Origin: Mucilaginibacter straminoryzae
GTDB lineage: Bacteria; Bacteroidota; Bacteroidia; Sphingobacteriales; Sphingobacteriaceae
NCBI RefSeq assembly: GCF_022953055.1
Contig: NZ_JALJEJ010000001.1
Location: 788,217-852,216 of the forward strand
Reading direction: 5' to 3'
DNA length: 64,000 nucleotides
Of the stretch, positions 25,454 to 34,066 are shown one piece after another; within the stretch, counting starts at the first letter, position 1; every line of letters begins with the position of its first letter. The notes under the pieces are model-generated. The model saw nothing but the letters and a program-made list of their open reading frames with translations. It ran no database searches and had not been told where the DNA came from. The translations under genes and the position numbers were made by a program.

Positions 25454-26167
25454 CTACTTACCAAACCTGGTATAAAGCGCCAACTGGATCACATGGTTCA
25501 TGGTGTTGGTTTCAACCTGGTTGATGTACTGGTTCAAATATCCGGTTTCTACATCTATCATTTTGCTTAGGCGGTAGCCGACGGATAAATAAGCCCTGTT
25601 CTGGTCGAATGTGCTTTTGTTTACCTTATCCTTGTTCTGCACATTCAGAAAAACCTCGTTCTGTAATCCTAAAAATGGTCCTTTAACAAACTCTGGCTTC
25701 GGGTTGTTAAAAGGGACAACCGCACGGGCAAAATAGCGGAACCGTTGGGCAAAATAAGCCTCGCTGTTTCCTAACGATCCTACATAACGCTGTTCCAGCC
25801 GAAAGCGGTGCATCATTGGCGCTGCTTTAATTTTATGGTTGTAGATAAATTGTTCCCAGGTACGGTGTTCGGTACGGAAGGTGCTTTCCGTCGCAGTTTT
25901 TCGGTGTGTGCCTGTAAACAGGTAACCTATGGTGGCAAATTTGTTATTGGCAAAATAATAACTTACCCCTGGCCTTAGCAGCGGATGTTTAAGGTATTTA
26001 AACTCATCTGCGCTGCGCATCTGGATATCTAACACGGCACCCCAATGTTGCGAAAACTTCTGATTATGGAACCAGGCTCCCCAGCCCGAAAATTCATTCA
26101 CCTGCGCAAAGCTGCTTTTAATGCAAAAAAATGCCAGTAGCAGCGCAACCCCTATTCTAAATCTCAT
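25454..26167 (-). CDS. DUF2490 domain-containing outer-membrane-like protein
   Basis: The 237-residue protein has a signal peptide (RIGVALLLAFFCIKSSFA) and a beta-rich body with aromatic-ended strands such as GWGAWFHNQKFSQHW and RPGVSYYFANNKFATIGYLF, ending TRFGK. This is the DUF2490 pattern, probably a small outer-membrane barrel. The ending YTRFGK with a terminal basic residue is close to the usual barrel end. Function unknown. It is convergent with the large receptor gene and separated from it by repeats. Confidence 0.85.
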   Translation of the reverse strand: MRFRIGVALLLAFFCIKSSFAQVNEFSGWGAWFHNQKFSQHWGAVLDIQMRSADEFKYLKHPLLRPGVSYYFANNKFATIGYLFTGTHRKTATESTFRTEHRTWEQFIYNHKIKAAPMMHRFRLEQRYVGSLGNSEAYFAQRFRYFARAVVPFNNPKPEFVKGPFLGLQNEVFLNVQNKDKVNKSTFDQNRAYLSVGYRLSKMIDVETGYLNQYINQVETNTMNHVIQLALYTRFGK

Positions 26168-26327
26168 GGTATATGTTGTAAAGTTTCGGGCGCAAGGTAA
26201 TTACATCGGGGCTAAAAGCCCGAATGAAAATTCAATTAGATAAAAAACGCTTTGCCTGTAACTTATACTTACATCTTTATGTCTTATCTTTAAACATTAA
26301 CTTAATTTAAGCAAAACTAAATTTTTT

Positions 26328-27707
26328 ATGACCCGAACCTTTTTGAAATACCTCGGCGTGTGTGCTGCAGGTATCTTCGGCATGTTCTCGGCACATGCAC
26401 AGCCCCGCCTACCCGAAGGGTATTTCTGGAAAAAACTACCCAACGGCCTCGAAGTGGTAGTGATTGAAAACAACAAAGTACCGTTAACCACTATCGAGAT
26501 AGCTGTTAAAAATGGTGCTTATACCGAAGGGCCCGAATACAGCGGCTTATCGCACCTGTTCGAACACATGTTTTTTAAGGCTAACAAAGATTACCCTGAC
26601 CAGGCTTCATTCCTGAAACGTACGCAGGAACTGGGCGCCATCTGGAACGGCACTACAGATGTGGAACGGGTGAATTACTTTTTCACTTTTGATAAAGACA
26701 GCCTGAATGCCGGTTTGAAGTTTATGAACGCCGCCATCCGTTTCCCAATCTATCGCGAAGAGGATATGAAAAAAGAACGCCCCGTAGTTGATGGGGAATT
26801 TCAACGGGCAGAAAGCAGCCCCGGGTTTCAGTTATGGTATGACGTGCAGAAACATTTGTGGGGCGACCTGATCACCCGCAAAAACCCGATTGGTATCCAC
26901 GAGATCATCAACACCGCTACCCCTGAAAAGATGATGATCATTAAAGACAAGTATTACGTGCCCAACAACAGTTTGCTGACTATCTGCGGCGACGTAAAGC
27001 ATGATAAAGCTTTCGCCATGGCCGAACAGATATTCGGTAGCTGGGCCAGCAGCGGCGTTAACCCGCACGAGAAATATCCTATTCCTCCGTTTAAGCCTTT
27101 AGATAAAACCGAGTATTTCGTTAAGGAATCCAGCATCGCGCAAACACCTTACATGATGTTCTCATGGCAGGGACCGGGCTTCGCTACCGACTCGGCCGCT
27201 ACTGTTGCAGCCGACGTTTACAGCACTATTTTAGGTTTGAACGCTTCGAAACTACAACAGGCGCTGGTAGATAAAGGCTTGGCTACAAGCGCCTCAATCA
27301 GCTACGGAACCACCCATTATACCGGCGAGATCGAATTGTTTGTTCAGCCGAACCCTACTAAGCTGAAAGCTTGTTACGAGGAAGTAATGCGCCAGATTGC
27401 ACAATTTGGTAAAGCCGATTATTATACGGACGAACAGTTGAAAGATGCCAAGGCAATCTTATTGCGTAACAAGTTCCGTTCGCAGGAAAAACCGTCGTCA
27501 TTACCCAGCCAGGTAAGTTATAACTGGTGCAGTACCTCGCTGGATTACTTTACCGACATGACTGATAATTATCAAAAAGTTACTCGTGCCGATGTGGACA
27601 GATACGTTAATAAATACATTGCCGGCAAACCGATGGTAGCCGGAATGATTATTAAACCCGAACTAAGTAAACAAACTGAAGCTGCTTCTTTCTTCGCGGC
27701 TAAATAA
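26328..27707 (+). CDS. M16-family zinc metallopeptidase, catalytic subunit
   Basis: The 459-residue exported protein has a signal peptide (about residues 1-25). It has the inverted zinc motif HLFEH (His76, Glu79, His80) in YSGLSHLFEHMFFKA, and a distal acidic region VVDGEFQRAESSP for the third ligand. Two M16 domains are recognisable. It lies 11 bases upstream of a second M16 gene that lacks the zinc motif, a typical catalytic/structural pair like PqqL or mitochondrial processing peptidase alpha/beta. It acts on peptides in the periplasm, with unknown substrates. Confidence 0.93.
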   Translation: MTRTFLKYLGVCAAGIFGMFSAHAQPRLPEGYFWKKLPNGLEVVVIENNKVPLTTIEIAVKNGAYTEGPEYSGLSHLFEHMFFKANKDYPDQASFLKRTQELGAIWNGTTDVERVNYFFTFDKDSLNAGLKFMNAAIRFPIYREEDMKKERPVVDGEFQRAESSPGFQLWYDVQKHLWGDLITRKNPIGIHEIINTATPEKMMIIKDKYYVPNNSLLTICGDVKHDKAFAMAEQIFGSWASSGVNPHEKYPIPPFKPLDKTEYFVKESSIAQTPYMMFSWQGPGFATDSAATVAADVYSTILGLNASKLQQALVDKGLATSASISYGTTHYTGEIELFVQPNPTKLKACYEEVMRQIAQFGKADYYTDEQLKDAKAILLRNKFRSQEKPSSLPSQVSYNWCSTSLDYFTDMTDNYQKVTRADVDRYVNKYIAGKPMVAGMIIKPELSKQTEAASFFAAK

Positions 27708-27718
27708 CCTGAACTGAC

Positions 27719-29050
27719 ATGAAACGAAAAATATTTATACTGCTCGCGGCAGCCTTTTTATATAATTTTAATGCTGCCTTTGCACAAAAGCCGGCTTATG
27801 AAATGACCGTCGACGGCGTAAAAGTAATTGTACAGCCAAGCGGCAACGAAATTGTTGAAATTCAAACGCTGATTAAAGGCGGCGTGCAAAACTACCCGGA
27901 AAGTAAGCAAGGGATAGAGGCCCTGGCCATGAATGCCCTTACCGAATGCGGCACGTTAAAGCATGACAAAAATACCTTCAAAAATATACTGGATAAGGTG
28001 AGCGCCTATGTGTACGGGCAAACCTTTAAAGATTATTCTGTGGTGCGGATGAACTGTATTAAAACAGACTTTTCAACCGTTTGGCCCCTGTATGTAGAAG
28101 CATTAAAAGAGCCGGCGTTTGATGCAAAAGAGTTTGCACGTGTCAAACAGGATGCAATTAATGCCGTAAAAGATGCCGACTCGCGCCCAGACGAAGCCAT
28201 CAGCAATTACGCCAACAAAGTAGCATTTGCCGGTCGCGATTACGCTAAAAATCCGCAGGGAACACCAGAGATTCTACAGTCGCTTACGTTAGATGAAGTG
28301 AAAAACTACTACAAGTCTGTTTTTGTAAAATCGCATTTAACTATAGTGGTAGTGGCAGATATGGACAAGAGCGAGATTGAAACCAAAGTGCGCGGGATGC
28401 TGGCCGGTGTAAAGCAAGGTTCGCCTTACCAGTTGAAGAAATCTTTCTTCCGTGTGTATAAAAATACATTCTCTTCAGAACCACGCCAACTGGCTACCAA
28501 TTACATTGTGGGTATCACCAGCGGACCGATGCCTGGCACGCCGGATTATGATGCTTTCCTGGTAGCTATGCGCATTTTTTATGATCGCCATTTTTTGGAA
28601 GTACGTACCAATAACGGGCTTTCTTATGCGCCGGGTGCCTCTTTCAATAATGGCAGTCTATCATATGCTAAGTTTACGGTATCAACCACCCAGCCGGATA
28701 AATACATCGCTGTGTTTGATAAATTGGTAGACCAGATTAAAAAGACTGGCTTCACCGCTGATGAGGTAAAGAATATGAAATCAACCTATGTTACCAGCTT
28801 TTACTACCGTTTAGAAACTAACGCGGCTCAGGCGGGATCATTTGTGAGCAATGAGGCTATCCACAGTAACTGGCGCCGTTCTTTAACACTGGCAGAAGAT
28901 GTGAAGAAACTTACAGTAGCGCAGGTGAATGATGCCTTCCGCAAGTACATTGGCAATATGGTTTGGGTATACCAGGGCGATACCAAAAAAGTTAACCCGT
29001 TATTATACACCAACGGCACGTTGGGTGTAGATAACCCGGTAAGCCATTAA
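27719..29050 (+). CDS. M16-family peptidase-like protein, non-catalytic subunit
   Basis: The 443-residue exported protein has a signal peptide ending AFA and the two-domain M16 fold. At the position of the HxxEH motif it reads GIEALAMNALTECGT, so the zinc ligands are absent. C-terminal half motifs include NNGLSYAPGASF and YRLETNAAQAGSFV. It probably pairs with the catalytic protein encoded just upstream and shapes the substrate chamber. A strong terminator follows 22 bases past the stop. Confidence 0.92.
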   Translation: MKRKIFILLAAAFLYNFNAAFAQKPAYEMTVDGVKVIVQPSGNEIVEIQTLIKGGVQNYPESKQGIEALAMNALTECGTLKHDKNTFKNILDKVSAYVYGQTFKDYSVVRMNCIKTDFSTVWPLYVEALKEPAFDAKEFARVKQDAINAVKDADSRPDEAISNYANKVAFAGRDYAKNPQGTPEILQSLTLDEVKNYYKSVFVKSHLTIVVVADMDKSEIETKVRGMLAGVKQGSPYQLKKSFFRVYKNTFSSEPRQLATNYIVGITSGPMPGTPDYDAFLVAMRIFYDRHFLEVRTNNGLSYAPGASFNNGSLSYAKFTVSTTQPDKYIAVFDKLVDQIKKTGFTADEVKNMKSTYVTSFYYRLETNAAQAGSFVSNEAIHSNWRRSLTLAEDVKKLTVAQVNDAFRKYIGNMVWVYQGDTKKVNPLLYTNGTLGVDNPVSH

Positions 29051-29071
29051 TAATAACTGTAAATTATTCGT

Positions 29072-29103
29072 AAGGCCCCTCCCTGATCGGGAGGGGCCTT
29101 TCT
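29072..29103 (+). terminator. Rho-independent terminator after the M16 operon
   Basis: AAGGCCCCTCCC and GGGAGGGGCCTT form a perfect 12-base-pair stem with a five-base loop, then TCTTATTT. It also abuts the end of the converging AI-2E gene. Confidence 0.9.
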
Positions 29104-30224
29104 TATTTGGCCACGATAACGGTTTCTTCTCCGCTGTCTTTATTTTTGCTTCTTCTTCGCCTCCAGATCTGGCCCATGTGCCGGGTAGGTACACGGTCGC
29201 CTAATAATTTACCCCAGGGCTTCAGGTCTTCTATGCGGTCGAAGATGATCTTCAGCACCGCAACAAAAGGCACTGATAAGAACATGCCCGAAACCCCCCA
29301 AAGCGCATTGCCCAGAAATACTACCACAATGGAAATGAGCGCGTTGATCTGTACTTTAAACGATACAAAGCGGGGGAAAATAATGTTGTTATCAATAAAC
29401 TGGATCACCAGGTAGGCTACAATAATACCCAACTGCGTAGAATACCCATCTTTAGTTACCGTAGCGATCAGGATTGGCAGTGCAATCGCAATAATACCGC
29501 CGATGTAAGGTAGCATGTTCAATATCGCGCCGATCACGCCGATCAGGATGCCATATTTCACGCCAAGCAAGATCAGTGCGGTGGCGTTCAGCACCGCTAC
29601 AATCACCATTTCTACCAGCAGACCTACAATATAGCTTTGCACGGCAGATTTGGTTTCTTTCAGAATTTCTGCTACCTGGGCCGAATTTTCCTCTGAAAAA
29701 ACTTCATACAAAAAGCTCAAAATCAAGGTTTTGTAAAACAGGAACATAAATACGTAAACGGGTATCAAAAACACTACGCTTAATGTGCCCAGCAGTGTGC
29801 CTACCGTACGGCCAACCAGCGCCTGCCCATTACTGAGCTGTTGCTTGACGAATGATACCTGCTTTTGCGTTTCAATACCAAAGTGCGTATACACCCAGCC
29901 TTCCAGTTGGGTAACCAACTGCCCTAATTTCTCCTTTAAAACCGGTATGGAAGAACTAAACGCTGCAATTTGCGAAGACAGGAAGTACAGCAAACCGCCA
30001 ACTGCGAGCAGGAAGATAAGGATCGCAATGAGGATAGAAGCTACCTTGGGTACGCCCAAACTTTGCAGCTTATTACAAAGAGGGTTAAGCAATGTAGCCA
30101 GCAAAACAGCGAAACAAAGTGGAACCAGGATATCGCCCAGTTGCTGTAAAATATAAACGGATAGTATAAGCCCGAAAAGCACAACCGTTGCCTTCAGATA
30201 AAACGGATATTCTTTAACTAACAT
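29103..30224 (-). CDS. AI-2E family transporter (PerM-like permease)
   Basis: The 373-residue protein has about eight membrane segments and the AI-2E_transport pattern. Typical stretches are LCFAVLLATLLNPL near the N-terminus, a long periplasmic loop with amphipathic helices (residues 75-140), and GVIGAILNMLPYIGGIIA and QFIDNNIIFPRFVSFKVQINALISI near the C-terminus. The cytoplasmic tail is basic. Members have been linked to AI-2 export or to Na+/H+ antiport, so the substrate is open. It is transcribed alone. Confidence 0.9.
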   Translation of the reverse strand: MLVKEYPFYLKATVVLFGLILSVYILQQLGDILVPLCFAVLLATLLNPLCNKLQSLGVPKVASILIAILIFLLAVGGLLYFLSSQIAAFSSSIPVLKEKLGQLVTQLEGWVYTHFGIETQKQVSFVKQQLSNGQALVGRTVGTLLGTLSVVFLIPVYVFMFLFYKTLILSFLYEVFSEENSAQVAEILKETKSAVQSYIVGLLVEMVIVAVLNATALILLGVKYGILIGVIGAILNMLPYIGGIIAIALPILIATVTKDGYSTQLGIIVAYLVIQFIDNNIIFPRFVSFKVQINALISIVVVFLGNALWGVSGMFLSVPFVAVLKIIFDRIEDLKPWGKLLGDRVPTRHMGQIWRRRRSKNKDSGEETVIVAK

Positions 30225-30284
30225 GCGGATGGATTACTACTGATAGGAATAAAAATAAGTGAAATATGTTTGCTATGCCAATAA

Positions 30285-30315
30285 ACAAAAAGTCCCGCCG
30301 TTGTGGGGGCAGGAC
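30285..30315 (-). terminator. Rho-independent terminator downstream of glyS
   Basis: On the reverse strand AGTCCTGCC pairs with GGCGGGACT (one U-G pair), followed by TTTTTGTTT. It lies about 115 bases past the glyS stop, after two palindromic repeats. Confidence 0.75.
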
Positions 30316-30328
30316 TAATAACCTTTAA

Positions 30329-30408
30329 GTCATCCCGAACTTGTTTCGGGATCTCTGAAATGACATATTATATATGCTGAAAAACCCTTCGACAAGCTCA
30401 GGGTGACA
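30329..30408. repeat. Pair of palindromic repeats (GTCATCCCGAAC..TTCGGGAT, CCCTTCGACAAGCTCAGGG)
   Basis: The first has GTCATCCCGAA/TTTCGGGAT and ends in ATGAC. The second, CCCTTCGACAAGCTCAGGGTGACA, matches one half of the element at 6014-6084. Both lie in the gap between AI-2E and glyS. Confidence 0.7.
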
Positions 30409-30428
30409 ATATCAGCTTGACATTGCAA

Positions 30429-31910
30429 CTATCTTAACACATTCCTCCAGCTTACCAGGTCGCCGATGATCTTGTCAAGGCTATCCGCAGGGACACGCTC
30501 TTGTGCCATGGTATCGCGGTGGCGGATGGTTACCGTATTATCTTCCAAAGTCTGGTGGTCTACCGTGATACAGAAAGGTGTACCGATGGCATCCTGACGG
30601 CGGTAACGTTTACCGATCGCATCTTTCTCTTCGTATTGCAGGTTAAAGTCCACCTTTAGTTTATCCATAATCTCGCGCGCTTTTTCAGGCAGACCGTCTT
30701 TTTTGGTCAGCGGGAAAATAGCAGCTTTAACCGGCGCCAGGCAAGGGTGCAGGCGCAATACGGTACGGCTGTCCTGTTTTTCTTCGGTGCTCAGATCTTC
30801 TTCCTCAAAAGCATTGATCAGCGTCAGCAGGAACATGCGGTCTAACCCAATAGACGTTTCAATAACGTAAGGGATATAGTTACCGTAAGGTTTATTGGTA
30901 TCCGGGTCAATTTCCGGGTCGAAATACTGCATTTTCTTACCAGAGTATTCCTGGTGCTGGCTTAAATCGAAATTGGTGCGGCTATGGATACCTTCCACCT
31001 CTTTAAAGCCGAATGGGAATTCAAACTCGATGTCATAAGCAGCATCGGCATAATGGGCCAGCTTGGTATGTTCGTGGTAACGGTATTTCTCTGGCGCAGT
31101 ACCCAAAGCTAAGTGCCATTTTAAACGGGTTTCTTTCCATTTATCAAACCACTCGCGTTGTGTGCCCGGCCGAACAAAGAATTGCATTTCCATTTGTTCG
31201 AACTCGCGCATACGGATAATAAACTGACGGGCAATTACCTCATTACGGAAAGCTTTACCAATTTGGGCAATACCGAAAGGGATTTTCATCCGGCCAGATT
31301 TCTGCACGTTCAGGTAGTTCACAAAAATACCCTGGGCCGTTTCCGGGCGAAGGTAAATTACATCCGCATCATCCGCTACGGCGCCCATTTGGGTGCTGAA
31401 CATCAGGTTAAACTGGCGTACTTCGGTCCAGTTGGCAGTACCGCTGATTGGGCAAACGATATTATTCTCGATAATCAGCTCACGCAGGCGGGCCAGGTCG
31501 TCGGCCTTTTGAGCTTCATCCAAAGCTAATTGCAACGCTTCTGCCTGGTCTGTTTTACCTTCATTATCATAGGCGGCAATCTTATCTTCAATTAACTGAT
31601 CGGCGCGGTAACGTTTTTTAGAATCCTTATTGTCGATCATCGGATCGCTGAAACCATCCACGTGGCCGCTTGCTTTCCATATCTTTGGGTGCATGAAAAT
31701 GGCAGAGTCAATACCAACAATGTTCTCGTTCAATTGAACCATGGCTTTCCACCAGTAAGTTTTGATGTTATTCTTTAATTCAGCCCCGTACTGACCATAA
31801 TCGTACACGGCGCTTAAGCCATCATAAATCTCACTCGAAGGGAATACAAAACCATACTCTTTAGCATGGGCAATTACACTTTTAAACAGTTCGTCGGTAT
31901 TTTTACTCAT
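30429..31910 (-). CDS. glyS: Glycine--tRNA ligase (single-chain class II)
   Basis: The 493-residue enzyme charges glycine onto tRNA-Gly. It is the alpha-2 (eukaryote/archaea/Gram-positive-like) type, not the bacterial alpha/beta type. Class II motifs include FNLMFSTQMG, LRPETAQGIFVNYLNV, and motif 2 RNEVIARQFIIRMREFEQMEMQ. Motif 3 is in PYVIETSIGLDRMFL. The C-terminal anticodon-binding domain has LAPVKAAIFPL and IGKRYRRQDAIGTPFCITVD. Upstream lies a tandem-repeat hairpin shared with the ABC gene on the other strand. Confidence 0.96.
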   Translation of the reverse strand: MSKNTDELFKSVIAHAKEYGFVFPSSEIYDGLSAVYDYGQYGAELKNNIKTYWWKAMVQLNENIVGIDSAIFMHPKIWKASGHVDGFSDPMIDNKDSKKRYRADQLIEDKIAAYDNEGKTDQAEALQLALDEAQKADDLARLRELIIENNIVCPISGTANWTEVRQFNLMFSTQMGAVADDADVIYLRPETAQGIFVNYLNVQKSGRMKIPFGIAQIGKAFRNEVIARQFIIRMREFEQMEMQFFVRPGTQREWFDKWKETRLKWHLALGTAPEKYRYHEHTKLAHYADAAYDIEFEFPFGFKEVEGIHSRTNFDLSQHQEYSGKKMQYFDPEIDPDTNKPYGNYIPYVIETSIGLDRMFLLTLINAFEEEDLSTEEKQDSRTVLRLHPCLAPVKAAIFPLTKKDGLPEKAREIMDKLKVDFNLQYEEKDAIGKRYRRQDAIGTPFCITVDHQTLEDNTVTIRHRDTMAQERVPADSLDKIIGDLVSWRNVLR

Positions 31911-31932
31911 AACGGCGGTAAAGATAGGATTT

Positions 31933-32043
31933 AGTCAGGAAGTCGGGAAGACCGTAAGTCAGAAAGTCTGCCTGTCGAAAATGAGCAAACATTATTCAAT
32001 AAAAGTTATTCTTCCGGACTTACTGACTTTCCGACTCACCGAC
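31933..32043. repeat. Inverted array of AAGTCRGRA-type octamers between glyS and the ABC gene
   Basis: Left arm 31933-31968 has head-to-tail AGTCAGGA, AGTCGGGA, AGACCGTA, AGTCAGAA. Right arm 32013-32043 is its approximate reverse complement (GACTTACTGACTTTCCGACT). About 45 AT-rich bases separate the arms. The unit resembles the one at 2309/2735. Confidence 0.8.
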
Positions 32044-32050
32044 TATTTGC

Positions 32051-32058
32051 TACTTTTG
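32051..32058 (+). promoter_or_regulatory. -7 promoter element TACTTTTG before the ABC ATPase gene
   Basis: TACTTTTG ends only five bases before the ATG at 32064 and just follows the right arm of the tandem array. Confidence 0.5.
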
Positions 32059-32063
32059 AAACC

Positions 32064-32768
32064 ATGAGTATCCGGGTAGAAGGTTTAACCAAGGTATACG
32101 GCACGCAGAAAGCCGTAGATGGTGTCAGCTTTAGTGCAGGCAAAGGTGTGACAGGTTTTTTAGGGCCTAACGGCGCCGGTAAATCAACTACCATGAAGAT
32201 ACTCACCGGCTTCATTCCGCAAACTTCGGGGACAGCTTCCGTTGCTGGTTTCGATGTAACTGCCCAATCGCTAGAAGTACGTAAGCATATCGGTTACCTG
32301 CCAGAGAGCAACCCGCTTTACTTGGACATGTACGTAAAAGAGTCGCTGGCTTTTATTGCCAATATCCATGGCATCCCAAATGCGGATGCAAGGATTGCAG
32401 AAGTAATAGAACAAACCGGCCTCGGCCCAGAACAGCATAAGAAAGTCGGCCAGCTTTCAAAAGGCTACCGGCAAAGGGTGGGGCTGGCGCAGGCCATGCT
32501 GCATGATCCGGAAGTATTGATACTGGATGAGCCAACTTCCGGCCTGGATCCTAACCAATTAATCGGTATCCGCCAGTTAATAACAGACCTTGGTAAAACC
32601 AAAACCATTATCCTCTCTACCCACATTATGCAAGAGGTAGAAGCCGTTTGCAGCCAGGTAATTATTATCAACAAGGGAAAGATAGTTGCCGATGATACCC
32701 TTGAGAATTTACGTGCTGAGAATCAGGGGCAAAGCCTGGAAAGTATTTTTATTCGTTTGACGAATTAA
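32064..32768 (+). CDS. ABC transporter ATP-binding protein, GldA-like
   Basis: The 234-residue ATPase has Walker A GPNGAGKST, the Q-loop region GYLPESNPLYLDMYV, signature LSKGYRQRVGLAQAM, Walker B VLILDEPTSGLDP, and the H-loop His in LSTHIMQEVEA. The GYLPESNPLYLDMYVKE stretch is typical of gliding-associated GldA. GldA proteins usually carry about 60 more residues at the C-terminus, whereas here the protein ends soon after DDTLENLRAE with the generic ending SLESIFIRLTN. No permease gene is adjacent, so its partner must be elsewhere. Confidence 0.88.
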   Translation: MSIRVEGLTKVYGTQKAVDGVSFSAGKGVTGFLGPNGAGKSTTMKILTGFIPQTSGTASVAGFDVTAQSLEVRKHIGYLPESNPLYLDMYVKESLAFIANIHGIPNADARIAEVIEQTGLGPEQHKKVGQLSKGYRQRVGLAQAMLHDPEVLILDEPTSGLDPNQLIGIRQLITDLGKTKTIILSTHIMQEVEAVCSQVIIINKGKIVADDTLENLRAENQGQSLESIFIRLTN

Positions 32769-32777
32769 ACTATAGGT

Positions 32778-32785
32778 TATATTTG
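32778..32785 (+). promoter_or_regulatory. -7 promoter element TATATTTG before the first outer-membrane protein gene
   Basis: TATATTTG lies 24 bases before the ATG at 32810, so the gene can be transcribed separately from the ABC ATPase gene. Confidence 0.5.
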
Positions 32786-32809
32786 CCGCCAGAATTAACC
32801 AAATCTATC

Positions 32810-33349
32810 ATGAAAAAAATCTATCTGTTAGTGATGCTATGCAGTCTGGTAGCATTAAAATCATCAGCACAAACAAAGGGACAACCCACCAGGTTAAGTG
32901 TAGGCGCAGAATTTGGCTTACCGGTTGGCAATGCATCCGGTTATTATAGCGTAGGATTAGGCGGTTCGTTGAAAGTAGACATACCAATCGCACCTAAGTT
33001 CTTTTTCACAGGCTCAGCGGGCTATACTTCTTACTTAGTAAAGAATAGCGTGAAAGAAACGTTAAAGAGCTGGGGAATTACAAATAATTCTTCTACACCC
33101 GTAGTACCGCTGAAAGTTGGTGGAAAATATTTTATTTCACCCTTATTTTATGGTGAAGCACAGGTGGGGGCAGCTATCGAGACTGATAGTGGTGGCAGTA
33201 CATCGTTTGCCTGGTCGCCCGGGGTTGGCTTCCTGTTGCCTGCCGGTAATGGAGGGGTTGATCTGGGCATCCGCTATGAGGGTTGGTCCCAACATCATTC
33301 CACTTTTGGCCAATTTGGCATTCGTGTAGCTTACAGTTTCAATTTGTAA
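32810..33349 (+). CDS. Small outer-membrane beta-barrel protein (paralog A)
   Basis: From the ATG at 32810 the protein has 179 residues with a signal peptide (KKIYLLVMLCSLVALKSSA). The body has alternating strands such as YYSVGLGGSLKVDIPI, a Gly-rich turn GVGFLLPAGNGGVDLGIRYEGWSQ, and a terminal aromatic strand VAYSFNL, typical of eight-stranded OmpW/OmpX-like barrels. It shares most of its layout with the gene at 33460, so the two are tandem duplicates. The in-frame TTG at 32783 overlaps the promoter and was rejected. Confidence 0.85.
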   Translation: MKKIYLLVMLCSLVALKSSAQTKGQPTRLSVGAEFGLPVGNASGYYSVGLGGSLKVDIPIAPKFFFTGSAGYTSYLVKNSVKETLKSWGITNNSSTPVVPLKVGGKYFISPLFYGEAQVGAAIETDSGGSTSFAWSPGVGFLLPAGNGGVDLGIRYEGWSQHHSTFGQFGIRVAYSFNL

Positions 33350-33370
33350 AAGCCCTTAAAAACTAATTCT

Positions 33371-33404
33371 AAAAGCCTGCAGCCATCCGCTACAGGCTTT
33401 TTGT
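33371..33404 (+). terminator. Terminator between the two paralogous OMP genes
   Basis: AAAAGCCTG and CAGGCTTTT form a nine-base-pair stem around a 13-base loop, with a short T run. It suggests separate transcripts for the duplicates. Confidence 0.75.
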
Positions 33405-33459
33405 CTTCATGGTACTCTCATAAATAGTAGTTAGTTTAGCTGCCCGAATATTCCTGTTT

Positions 33460-33984
33460 ATGAAAAAACTATCCTTACTGTTTATTTTCTTTCTCGCTGT
33501 GACTGTTGTCAAAGCACAGGATCGTTCTGATGATCGCAATGCTTTTGCCATTAGTCCGGCCTTTGAACTTGGCTTACCTAATCAAAGTGTGTACAGTGTT
33601 GGCTTGGGCGGCTCGCTCAAAGTGGAGGCACCTGTTATTAAGCATTTCAGTATCACAGCAACTGGTGGTATAAGCAGCTTCCATTATAAAGATGGCCTTT
33701 CTGAAGCCCTTGGCAGAAGCCTTGGATCAAACACATTTGTGCCGCTAAAAGGCGGAGTTAAATTTTATGGAGGCCCTGGTTTTTATCTTGAGGCTGAAGC
33801 GGGCAATGTTTTTCAGACCACAAACGATAAGCGGAGCTTATTTGCCTATGCCATTGGCCCCGGCTTTGTAGTGCCGGTACATGGCGGAAAAAGCGGCGTT
33901 GACGTTGGCTTCCGCTACGAGCGATGGTCGCAGGGCGAGCTGCGGCAAACGGCCTTGCGCATCGGCTATAGGTTTGGCTGGTAA
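33460..33984 (+). CDS. Small outer-membrane beta-barrel protein (paralog B)
   Basis: The 174-residue protein has a signal peptide (KKLSLLFIFFLAVTVVKA) and a barrel body. It shares SVYSVGLGGSLKVEAPV, the VPLKGG turn, GPGFVVPVHGGKSGVDVGFRYERWSQ and a final aromatic strand with paralog A upstream. A role in outer-membrane structure is likely; nothing more specific can be read. The two genes differ enough in sequence that the duplication is not recent. Confidence 0.85.
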   Translation: MKKLSLLFIFFLAVTVVKAQDRSDDRNAFAISPAFELGLPNQSVYSVGLGGSLKVEAPVIKHFSITATGGISSFHYKDGLSEALGRSLGSNTFVPLKGGVKFYGGPGFYLEAEAGNVFQTTNDKRSLFAYAIGPGFVVPVHGGKSGVDVGFRYERWSQGELRQTALRIGYRFGW

Positions 33985-34066
33985 AAGCTGGTTTAATCGG
34001 GATAAAGCAAATGTTGGTGGGTACAACTAATTACCATTAAGTTTGTTGTACCTTTAATCTAATCCC

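Noticed and set aside
32064..32768. Frameshifted full-length gldA
   Set aside because: The ending SLESIFIRLTN is a normal ABC ATPase C-terminus and the next gene has its own promoter, so a simple frameshift is unlikely.
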